DNA of 64,000 bases, from contig NZ_CP134196.1 in the NCBI RefSeq assembly GCF_031585635.1, positions 2,852,001 to 2,916,000 on the forward strand, given 5' to 3'. Below are positions 57,558 through 64,000 of this stretch, piece after piece. This stretch comes from Paraburkholderia sp. FT54 (GTDB lineage Bacteria > Pseudomonadota > Gammaproteobacteria > Burkholderiales > Burkholderiaceae). Within the stretch, counting starts at the first letter, position 1. The number at the start of each line of letters is the position of its first letter. The notes under the pieces are model-generated. The model saw nothing but the letters and a program-made list of their open reading frames with translations, was not told the DNA's origin and ran no database searches. A program made the position numbers and the translations under genes.

Positions 57558-58760
57558 TCACGCGTGTTGAACTGCTGCAGCCTGCACTGCCGCTGCTTCC
57601 GCCGCGGCGACGGCTGGCGACACGATCGCCGGCTGACCCGTCTGCCGGCGCGAGCGGCCCGAGCTCAGATAGTCCGCGATCGAATCCTGCGTGACTTCGC
57701 CGACGTAACGGCCGTCGCTATCCAGCACCGGCATCCATGACGAATTGAACTGGTACATCTTCGACAGCACGATGCGCAGATGCTCGTCCGCACTGACCGT
57801 CGCCTTGAACGCGGTCAGATGGTCGCCGCACACGCCCTGAGCCGCGCGCGCCGCGCGGCGCGTCACATAGCCGAGCGCCTGCTGCTTGTCGTCGACGATG
57901 GTCAGATAGCGGTTGTCGCTGTCGTCCATCATCTGGAACGCACGCGCGACCGGCATATCGGCGTGCGCGGTTTCCGGCTGGGTGGCGGCATCGCCGGCCT
58001 TCACCAGCAAGAGGCGCTTCAACGTGCTGTCCTGACCGACAAACGCGCCGACGAACTCGTCGCGCGGATGCGCCAGCAACGTATCCGGATGATCGTATTG
58101 CACCAGTTGACCACGGCGGAACACGGCGACGCGGTCACCGAGCTTGATCGCCTCGTCGATGTCGTGGCTCACCATGATCACCGTCTTGTTCAACTGACGC
58201 TGCATCTGGAAGAACTCGTTCTGAATCGACTCTCGGTTGATCGGGTCGACCGCGCCGAACGGCTCGTCCATCAGCAGCACCGGCGGATCGGCGGCCAACG
58301 CGCGAATCACGCCAATACGCTGCTGCTGACCACCCGACAGTTCACGCGGATAGCGCTTCAGATACTGCTTCGGATCGAGCGCGACCATCGACATCAATTC
58401 AGTGGCCCGTTCGCGGCAACGCTTCTTGTCCCAGCCGAGCAGGCGCGGCACGACCGTGATGTTCTCCTCGATCGTCATGTTCGGAAACAGGCCGATCTGC
58501 TGGATTACGTAGCCGATGTGACGGCGCAATTCGACTTCGTTCAGACCCGAGGTGTCCTCGCCGTTGATCAGCACGCGGCCCGAAGTCGGCGCGATCAGAC
58601 GGTTGATCATCTTCAGCGTGGTGGTCTTGCCGCAGCCCGACGGGCCCAGAAACACGCAGATTTCGCCTTCGCCGACGGTCAGGCTCACCGAGTCGACCGC
58701 CTTCACCTGCTGGCCGTCCTTCTGCGTAAACGTCTTGGTCAGTTTGTCGAGTTCGATCAT
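57558..58760 (-). CDS. Osmoprotectant (glycine betaine/choline) ABC transporter ATPase with CBS domains
   Basis: A 400-residue OpuA/OpuC-type ATPase. The ABC domain has Walker A LGPSGCGKTTTLKMIN (about 37-52), signature LSGGQQQRIGVIRAL, Walker B VLLMDEPFGAVDP and switch His SHDIDEAI. The C-terminal ~130 residues contain a CBS-pair region (ARAFQMMDDSDNRYLTIVDD; NSSWMPVLDSDGRYVGEVTQ), the ionic-strength sensor in OpuA-type ATPases. The tail is Ala/Val-rich. MIELDKL at 58760 is the proper start; it overlaps the preceding permease gene as ATGA. Last gene of the four-gene operon. Confidence 0.95.
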   Translation of the reverse strand: MIELDKLTKTFTQKDGQQVKAVDSVSLTVGEGEICVFLGPSGCGKTTTLKMINRLIAPTSGRVLINGEDTSGLNEVELRRHIGYVIQQIGLFPNMTIEENITVVPRLLGWDKKRCRERATELMSMVALDPKQYLKRYPRELSGGQQQRIGVIRALAADPPVLLMDEPFGAVDPINRESIQNEFFQMQRQLNKTVIMVSHDIDEAIKLGDRVAVFRRGQLVQYDHPDTLLAHPRDEFVGAFVGQDSTLKRLLLVKAGDAATQPETAHADMPVARAFQMMDDSDNRYLTIVDDKQQALGYVTRRAARAAQGVCGDHLTAFKATVSADEHLRIVLSKMYQFNSSWMPVLDSDGRYVGEVTQDSIADYLSSGRSRRQTGQPAIVSPAVAAAEAAAVQAAAVQHA

Positions 58761-59413
58761 GTCTTTTGTACTCCCTTCGGGGTGAGCAAGCGTTGCAGCG
58801 CTTGCAGCAGCAGGTCGGCGACGATCGCGAGCACGCTCACGAGCACGGCGCCCACCAACAGTTTCATCATGTTGCTCTGGCCGATTGCGCGGATGATCAG
58901 CGTGCCCAGACCGCCCGCGCCGATCACCGCGGCGATCGTCATCACGCCGATGTTCATCACCACCGCCGTGCGCACGCCGCCGAGAATCACCGGCACGGAG
59001 AGCGGCAAATCGACGAGGCGCAGGCGTTGCCACACCGTCATGCCGATACCGATGCCCGCTTCCTTGATGCCGGCGTCGACGTTGCGCAGCGCGAGGTAGG
59101 TGTTGCGCATGATCGGCAGCAGCGAATAGAGGAACACGGCGGTGATCGCCGGCACCGCGCCGATGCCTTGGCCGAAGCGCGAGAACACCGGAATCATCAA
59201 GCCGAACAGCGCGATGGACGGCAAGGTCAGCACCACCGTCGCCACGCTCAGCAGCGGCGCCGCGAGCCACTCGTGCCGATTGATCAGGATACCCAAGGGT
59301 ACGCCGACGGCAATCGCGCAGCCCACTGCGATTCCCACCAGCCACACGTGTTGTGCGGTGAGTTGCAGCAGTTCAGGCCAGTTGGCCAATAGATAGTCGA
59401 ATACATTCATCAA
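58757..59413 (-). CDS. Osmoprotectant ABC transporter permease (second permease)
   Basis: A 218-residue OpuBB/YehW-type permease with about six helices. The conserved EAA-like loop is in GIKEAGIGIGMTVWQRLRLV (about 114-133) preceded by LPIMRNTYLALRNVDA. It pairs with the other permease encoded in this operon. The start is ATG 59413, with a second ATG one codon later. Confidence 0.93.
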   Translation of the reverse strand: MMNVFDYLLANWPELLQLTAQHVWLVGIAVGCAIAVGVPLGILINRHEWLAAPLLSVATVVLTLPSIALFGLMIPVFSRFGQGIGAVPAITAVFLYSLLPIMRNTYLALRNVDAGIKEAGIGIGMTVWQRLRLVDLPLSVPVILGGVRTAVVMNIGVMTIAAVIGAGGLGTLIIRAIGQSNMMKLLVGAVLVSVLAIVADLLLQALQRLLTPKGVQKT

Positions 59414-59425
59414 TAGGATCTCCGC

Positions 59426-60322
59426 TCAAGGCAGCTTGTGCGTGCGCAGGAATTCCGCCGCGACTTCGCGCACCGGCTTGCCGTCAATGTCGACCTGCTT
59501 GTTCATCTCCAGCATCGTGTCGTTGTTCAGCGCGTCGGACAATGCGTTCAGTTGCGGCGCGAGTTGCGGATTCTGGTCGAGCGTCGTCTTGCGCACCACG
59601 GGCGTGGCGTTGTACGCGGGGAAGTAGTGGCGATCGTCTTCGAGCGGCACGATGTTGAAGCCCTTCACGCGGCCGTCGGTCGTGTAGATCAGTCCGATTG
59701 GCACCTGGTTGTTATGCAACGCCGTGTAGACGAGGCCTGGATCCATCTGACGCGTTTCCGCGCGGCTGAACTGCATGCCGTAGGCGGCTTCGAGCGGCTT
59801 CAGCCCGTCCGGACGATTGGCGAATTCGGCATCCATGGCGAACACGTGCTTCTTTTTCGGCTCCGTCGCCATCTTCGCGGCGAGTTGCGAAATCGTGCGG
59901 ATGCCGGTTTGCTGCGCCAACTGCTGCGGAAGACCGAGCGCGTACGTGTTGTTCAGCGGCGAACAATTGAGCCAAACCAAACCACGTTTCGCGTCGAGCG
60001 TTTTCACGCGCTCGTACATCGTCTTCGGATCGAGCTTTTCGGTGATCTTGTTGTAGACGATTGCGGCGGTGCCGGTGTATTCCCACGTGATATCGACCTG
60101 GCCGTTCTCCTGCGCGCTGCGCAACAGCGTGCTGCCGAGACCGGTGCGGGCGTCGATCGTGTAGCCCTTCGCGCGCAGATATTGCGACGTGATTTCGGCA
60201 AGAACGTATTGCTCGGTGAAATTTTTTCCGCCGAGCACGAGCGTCGCCGCGCCGGCCTGAAGGCTCGTAAGGAGCAATGCGCCGGCGGCAATCCAGCGGC
60301 TGCGTTTGAACAGATTCGTCAT
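59426..60322 (-). CDS. Osmoprotectant-binding periplasmic protein
   Basis: A 298-residue OpuBC/OsmF-type substrate-binding protein. A signal peptide (WIAAGALLLTSLQAGAAT) precedes the fold with VLGGKNFTEQYVLAEITSQY at the N-terminus, VDITWEYTGTAAIVYNKITE and VYTALHNNQVPIGLIYTTDG. Aromatic residues for quaternary-ammonium binding are typical but are not individually assigned here. It overlaps the upstream permease gene by four bases (ATGA). Confidence 0.94.
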   Translation of the reverse strand: MTNLFKRSRWIAAGALLLTSLQAGAATLVLGGKNFTEQYVLAEITSQYLRAKGYTIDARTGLGSTLLRSAQENGQVDITWEYTGTAAIVYNKITEKLDPKTMYERVKTLDAKRGLVWLNCSPLNNTYALGLPQQLAQQTGIRTISQLAAKMATEPKKKHVFAMDAEFANRPDGLKPLEAAYGMQFSRAETRQMDPGLVYTALHNNQVPIGLIYTTDGRVKGFNIVPLEDDRHYFPAYNATPVVRKTTLDQNPQLAPQLNALSDALNNDTMLEMNKQVDIDGKPVREVAAEFLRTHKLP

Positions 60323-61035
60323 GCCGTCACCCCGCGTCGCGCGAGCAGGTAGCGGCTGCCGGCCGAGACGATGCCGTCCAGCACCAGCGCGAGAATCGCG
60401 GTGGCTGCCGCGCCGAGCAAAAGCTGCTGCTGGTTGTTCAGATAGATGCCGGGAAAGATCAGCGTGCCGAGACTGTCCGCGCCGATAAGATAAGCGAGCG
60501 GCGCGCTGCCCACGTTGATCGCGAGCGCCGTGCGCACGCCACCGATGATGATCGGCATGGCGTTAGGCAACTCCACGCGCAACAACGACTGCCAGCCCGT
60601 CATGCCGAGACCGCGCGCCGCCTCTCGCAGCGCGGGCGAGACGTTCTTCATGCCTTCATAGGCATTGCGGGTGATCGGCAGCAACGACGCGAGAAACAGT
60701 GCGACGAGCGCCGGAATATCGCCGATGCCGAAGATGCCGAGTGCGATCGCCAGCACGGCCAGCGAGGGAATCGTGTTGCCGATGTTGAAGATCTGCATGA
60801 AACGTTCGGCGTGACGCGCGAACGATGGACGGCTCAGCAATACGCCAGCGGGAATGCCGACCAGCAGCGCGAGCGCCATGGAATAGCCGACGAGCACCAG
60901 GTGTCGCTTGGTGTAGTAGACGAGATCAGGCGCGTATTGATGCAATGCGCTGGGATCGATCGCGCGGCACAGCAACGCGACGACAACACCGATAGCGACA
61001 AGACTGCCGATCAGTCTGGCAGGACGTTGAATCAT
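60319..61035 (-). CDS. Osmoprotectant ABC transporter permease (first permease)
   Basis: A 238-residue permease with five to six helices. The cytoplasmic coupling loop reads NVSPALREAARGLGMTGWQS (about 150-169) and LPITRNAYEGMKNV is conserved in OpuB/YehY permeases. It is the first gene of the operon; its start at 61035 has AAGGAGG upstream. The leader upstream contains six hairpins. Confidence 0.93.
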   Translation of the reverse strand: MIQRPARLIGSLVAIGVVVALLCRAIDPSALHQYAPDLVYYTKRHLVLVGYSMALALLVGIPAGVLLSRPSFARHAERFMQIFNIGNTIPSLAVLAIALGIFGIGDIPALVALFLASLLPITRNAYEGMKNVSPALREAARGLGMTGWQSLLRVELPNAMPIIIGGVRTALAINVGSAPLAYLIGADSLGTLIFPGIYLNNQQQLLLGAAATAILALVLDGIVSAGSRYLLARRGVTA

Positions 61036-61154
61036 GAAGATGCGCCTCCTTGTTCGAGCGACGCGCAGAAATGGCCGCGCCGCACAGGCGTCGTGACGAC
61101 GCTGCGAATGGGAAGTTCGGGACGCGGCAGATACCGCGAGGTGAACCGAGTGGT

Positions 61155-61319
61155 GCCGGGGGTTCGTTTTTCCCGGCGCGAAGGCGATGTGGTTTCGCCT
61201 TCGGTGGCGGACCAGTCAGCAAAACTGGTGCCAGATCCATCGATGAAGTTGCACAGCAGCGCTGAGCTGCTTGTCCGACAGGGGTTTGGCGCCCCTCAGG
61301 GATACCGGTTTTTCACCGG
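61155..61319 (-). other. Array of six consecutive hairpins in the leader of the osmoprotectant operon
   Basis: Consecutive stem-loops are visible: 61155-61177 (6 bp, GCCGGG/CCCGGC), 61179-61203 (9 bp, CGAAGGCGA/TCGCCTTCG), 61211-61229 (6 bp, ACCAGT/ACTGGT), 61255-61271 (6 bp, AGCAGC/GCTGCT), 61280-61296 (5 bp, AGGGG/CCCCT) and 61305-61319 (5 bp, CCGGT/ACCGG). All lie within the ~120-285 bp upstream of the first permease. They are not convincingly any known riboswitch. Could be a structured leader RNA or a dispersed repeat. Confidence 0.55.
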
Positions 61320-61503
61320 CAACAGGGTGCGACACAAGTGCTTCCAATTTGCATCGAACCCCTTCTAACTTTGCTTATTCAGCTGCGATTTCGCGGTTAG
61401 GGTGCGTGGATTATACGGGCGTTCGACGGGTTCGTCTACCCATGTGGTTAATGTGGAGGTGGTGGAGAGGGCGCTGGGCTTTGATTTCTGCTTGATTTCG
61501 CCA

Positions 61504-61571
61504 CTCCCGAAGAAGCTCACCTGTGGTTTCCCCGACCGCTTTTGATCTCCCGAAAACGCTCACCTCAAACG
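61504..61571 (-). repeat. Dispersed motif, two copies in reverse orientation
   Basis: Reverse complements of the 34.5-kb motif: CTCCCGAAGAAGCTCACCT (61504-61522, diverged) and CTCCCGAAAACGCTCACCTC (61547-61566). The second matches the copy at 34858 over 18 bases. Confidence 0.55.
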
Positions 61572-61638
61572 CTTGTTGGTGCGCCGGGGTCCCATCCGAA
61601 TCATCGCGTTTGAGGAAGCGGCGCATCGGCAACCGGCG

Positions 61639-62439
61639 TCATTTCCCGCCAAACACCGCCGCCCGCCGCTCCGAAAACGCCGCCAACCCTTCGCTAAAGT
61701 CAGCACTCTCGCACGCCCGCCGACGCAGCTCCGCAATCTGCTCCATCGCCTGCACTGGCATCGGCTGCAGGTCCTCGAGTATTCGCAATTGCTCCTTCAC
61801 GGCCTGAATCGCAAGCGGCGCCTTGCCGGCAATGCCGCGCGCCATGTCGAGCGCCGTTGCCTCCAGCCTGTCGCTGTCGACCAGCCGGTTGACCACACCG
61901 AACCGCTCGGCACGCGCCGCATCGAGCGGCTGTGCGGTGAAGAACATCTCCTTCAACACGTGAATCGGCACGTTGTTGAAGAAGCGCAGCAAACCGCTCG
62001 TCGTATAGGGCAAGCCGATATTCGCAGGCGTCATCGCGAAACGCGCGCTTTCGTCGGCGACGACCAGGTCGCAACTCATCACCAGATCCACCGCGCCGCC
62101 CCACGCCGAACCCGACACCATTGCGATCACCACGCCCGGATACGCGCGCACCCGGCGCAACGCCTGTTCGAGCGGCTTGCCGTAGGCGATCGGATCGCGG
62201 TCGCGCGCCAGTTCGCCGAGATCGTGGCCCGCGCTCCAGACGTCCTGTCCGACTCCGCTGCCCAATATCACGACCGGTATGCGCCGCGCAGCGAGCTCGA
62301 TGAGGCGCGCGTCGAGCGCCTCTAACAGCTCAGCGCTGAGCGCATTTCTTCGCGTAGGATGACTGAACGTCAACCGGGCGATCCGTTCATCGATGATATC
62401 GACTGTCACCGTAAATGACGGTGTGTGCATCGTGCTCAT
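61639..62439 (-). CDS. Enoyl-CoA hydratase/isomerase family protein, methylmalonyl-CoA decarboxylase (ScpB)-like
   Basis: A 266-residue crotonase-fold enzyme most like E. coli ScpB. Shared blocks are DVWSAGHDLGELARDRDPIA (His about 72), SGSAWGGAVDLVMSCDLVVA and FAMTPANIGLPYTTSGLLRF with the Tyr that anchors the substrate carboxylate. One family Glu in WGGAFE is Asp here. ATG 62439 overlaps the stop of the CoA-transferase gene (ATGA), so they are coupled. The predicted reaction is decarboxylation of methylmalonyl-CoA or a related 2-carboxyacyl-CoA. Confidence 0.85.
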   Translation of the reverse strand: MSTMHTPSFTVTVDIIDERIARLTFSHPTRRNALSAELLEALDARLIELAARRIPVVILGSGVGQDVWSAGHDLGELARDRDPIAYGKPLEQALRRVRAYPGVVIAMVSGSAWGGAVDLVMSCDLVVADESARFAMTPANIGLPYTTSGLLRFFNNVPIHVLKEMFFTAQPLDAARAERFGVVNRLVDSDRLEATALDMARGIAGKAPLAIQAVKEQLRILEDLQPMPVQAMEQIAELRRRACESADFSEGLAAFSERRAAVFGGK

Positions 62440-63695
62440 TGCGTAACTCCCGCAGCGCGTTCCAAGGCATTCTCCAGCGAATGATAGCCGCCCTGTTGAT
62501 GCACGGCCTTGGCCGCAAGCAACGCGTCGATCTGCGCGGCATCGAAACCCGCCTCGCGCAAGACGTCGACGGTATGTTCGCCAAGGCCCGGCGGCGCATG
62601 ACGGCTCGTCTGCCGCGCGGATCCGTCCGCAGCAGCGGAACTCGACACCGGCGTCACAACCTGACGCAGCGCGCCGAGCGTCGGATGCTCGAGCGTCTCG
62701 ACGAGTCGACTGTGCTGGACCTGCGGGTCGTCGAACACTTCGTCGAGCGTATTGATCGGACCGGCCGGCAGCCCGGCGCCGATAAACATCTCGGTCCACT
62801 CCCGCTTGCCTCGTGTCTTCAAACGCGCTTCCAGCACCGCCTTCAATTCATCTCGATGCGCGACGCGTGCTTCATTGGTCGCGAAGCGCGGGTCGTCAGG
62901 CAAGGCGGCCAGACCGAGCAACTGGCACAAGCGCAGCCACATGTCGGACGTGATCGGCGCGAGGTTGAGCGGGCCGTCCGCGGTCTCGAACACGCCGTAC
63001 GGCGCGATCACCGAATGCGCGTTGCCGGTGCGGCGCGGCACGTCGCCAAGGCTCAGATAACGCTGACCATGCACGCTCAGCAAGCCCACCAGACTCGCGA
63101 GCAACGACGTGCTCACATGCTGGCCGCGCCCGGTTCGTTCACGTTCCAGCAGCGCGGACAGAATCGCCATGGCAAGCCACATGCCCGAACTCAGATCGCC
63201 GATAGCGGTGCCGGTGCGCGTGGGGTCGCCATCGGCGAAACCGGTCAGGCTCATCAGGCCGGAATAGCCCTGCGCGATCTGATCGAAACCCGGCCAGCCG
63301 CTCATTGGACCATCCGAGCCGAACGCGTTGATGCTGCCCATCACGAGACGCGGATTGCGCGCGCTCAGCACGTCGTAACCGAGCCCCATGCTGTCGACGG
63401 TGCCCGGCTTGAAGTTCTCGATCACCACATCCGCATCGTCGATCAGACGGTGAATCGCGGCCAGTCCTTCAGGATGGCGAAAGTCGATGCACACGCCACG
63501 CTTGTTGCGGTTGCAGGACAGATAATAGGTACTCACGCCACGGTCGAACGGCCCCCAGGTTCGGCTCATGTCGCCGCCCGGGCCCGGTTCGACCTTGACG
63601 ACATCCGCACCGAGATCGGCGAGCACCATCGAACAGAATGGCCCCGACAGCGCACGGCTCAGCTCGACGACCTTGATTCCTTGTAACGCTTGCAT
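62436..63695 (-). CDS. CaiB/BaiF (class III) CoA-transferase
   Basis: A 419-residue family III CoA-transferase that moves CoA between acids and acyl-CoAs. N-terminal VVELSRALSGPFCSMVLADL, EPGPGGDMSRTWGPF and RNKRGVCIDFRHPEG are typical; the catalytic Asp is in TAIGDLSSGMWLAMAILSAL (about 175). The C-terminal GLPAGPINTLDEVFDDPQV is also conserved. Coupled to the ScpB-like decarboxylase, it would activate a dicarboxylate, with the decarboxylated acyl-CoA as a possible CoA donor. GGAG precedes ATG 63695. Confidence 0.93.
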   Translation of the reverse strand: MQALQGIKVVELSRALSGPFCSMVLADLGADVVKVEPGPGGDMSRTWGPFDRGVSTYYLSCNRNKRGVCIDFRHPEGLAAIHRLIDDADVVIENFKPGTVDSMGLGYDVLSARNPRLVMGSINAFGSDGPMSGWPGFDQIAQGYSGLMSLTGFADGDPTRTGTAIGDLSSGMWLAMAILSALLERERTGRGQHVSTSLLASLVGLLSVHGQRYLSLGDVPRRTGNAHSVIAPYGVFETADGPLNLAPITSDMWLRLCQLLGLAALPDDPRFATNEARVAHRDELKAVLEARLKTRGKREWTEMFIGAGLPAGPINTLDEVFDDPQVQHSRLVETLEHPTLGALRQVVTPVSSSAAADGSARQTSRHAPPGLGEHTVDVLREAGFDAAQIDALLAAKAVHQQGGYHSLENALERAAGVTQ

Positions 63696-63746
63696 CCGGT
63701 TCTCCAGCGAATTGATAACGACAGGCGACAGATGAGTAGTGGTGCG

Positions 63747-64000
63747 CTATTCCGGCAACGTCTGATGACGCGTCTCGACAGCGAACGGCAGAATCAGCAG
63801 GCCGATCACGAAGGCCGCCGCGGTCCACGCGACCGGCAATCCGAGCGACCCTTGCCAGTGAATCGCGGCGGCCAGCAGAAAGTTCACGCCGGCGCCGAGC
63901 AGGCGGCCCACCGACGCATTGAAGGCGAAGGCGGTGGCGCGAATCCGCGTCGGGTATTGCTCGGGTAGCCACAGCGAGAAAATCGCGAAGTTGCCGCCGA
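63747..64000 (-). CDS. MFS transporter, C-terminal part (runs off the right edge)
   Basis: A minus-strand frame entering at the edge reads GGNFAIFSLWLPEQYPTRIR, then NASVGRLLGAGVNFLLAAAI and ends in PFAVETRHQTLPE and a stop at 63747. This is the C-terminal three helices of a major facilitator with the EQYPTRIRAT loop shared with organic-acid/shikimate-like porters. It lies upstream of the CoA-transferase on the same strand and may import its substrate. Confidence 0.85.
   Translation of the reverse strand, partial: GGNFAIFSLWLPEQYPTRIRATAFAFNASVGRLLGAGVNFLLAAAIHWQGSLGLPVAWTAAAFVIGLLILPFAVETRHQTLPE

Noticed and set aside
60926..61240. A 104-codon minus-strand frame in the operon leader
   Set aside because: It overlaps the permease start in another frame, lacks a ribosome site and has repeat-like Pro/Arg composition.
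61155..61319. Glycine riboswitch upstream of the osmoprotectant operon
   Set aside because: ACCGAAGGCGAAA looks like part of the consensus, but the GGAGAG and CTCAGGCAAAAGGACAG parts are missing.
61330..61366. tRNA-like T-arm in GGGGTTCGATGC (minus strand)
   Set aside because: No acceptor, anticodon or D arms can be folded around it.

Overview
The window is high-GC chromosomal DNA from a Burkholderiaceae member, most likely Paraburkholderia. The support is protein-level: an H-NS paralogue with the RNPKTGETWSGRGR motif, a BvgS-like hybrid kinase, a split UxaA-type dehydratase in an L-fucose-type pathway, a formaldehyde-activating enzyme, and dense metabolic gene islands with GTG and TTG starts. 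I see no rRNA, confident tRNA, CRISPR array, insertion sequence or integrase. The species assignment is inference.

Layout. 1-7.4 kb: an unknown partial gene, MgtC, an AGE-family sugar epimerase/isomerase, a small hypothetical gene, a cold-shock protein with terminator, a chemoreceptor, a hotdog thioesterase, an ArsR remnant and a PLP-dependent decarboxylase. 7.4-17.6 kb: a nine-gene minus-strand operon (ribose-type ABC importer, two-subunit dehydratase, aldose dehydrogenase, lactonase, SDR, FAH-type hydrolase) with a divergent IclR regulator; together these fit non-phosphorylative oxidation of L-fucose or a similar 6-deoxy sugar to pyruvate and lactate. 17.7-23.6 kb: a hypothetical gene, a Pat-like acyltransferase, a LysR regulator and prfC. 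23.9-29.3 kb: a chaperone-usher pilus operon with a strong intercistronic terminator. 29.8-34.4 kb: an MFS transporter, aldehyde dehydrogenase, aldo/keto reductase and formaldehyde-activating enzyme, all on the minus strand.

34.4-41.6 kb: a repeat-bearing intergenic region, H-NS, an EstB-like serine hydrolase, small proteins, and a sigma-54 activator divergent from a GntP permease plus RidA, with a recognisable -24/-12 promoter and nearby inverted repeats. 41.6-47.2 kb: a large hybrid histidine kinase and an Aer-like chemoreceptor. 47.5-57.0 kb: DinB, a DedA-rhodanese fusion, a thioredoxin-reductase-like protein that lacks its CxxC, a YcaQ-type glycosylase, a LysE exporter whose start codon abuts a terminator hairpin, and a large secreted beta-propeller. 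57.5-61.0 kb: a four-gene OpuB/Yeh-type osmoprotectant ABC operon with an unusual leader carrying six consecutive hairpins. 61.6-64 kb: a ScpB-like decarboxylase coupled to a class III CoA-transferase and an MFS transporter that runs off the edge.

The two most unexplained stretches are the intergenic regions 34362-34974 and 61036-61638. They share an approximately 20-bp motif in both orientations and contain multiple hairpins, which suggests a dispersed structured repeat family.
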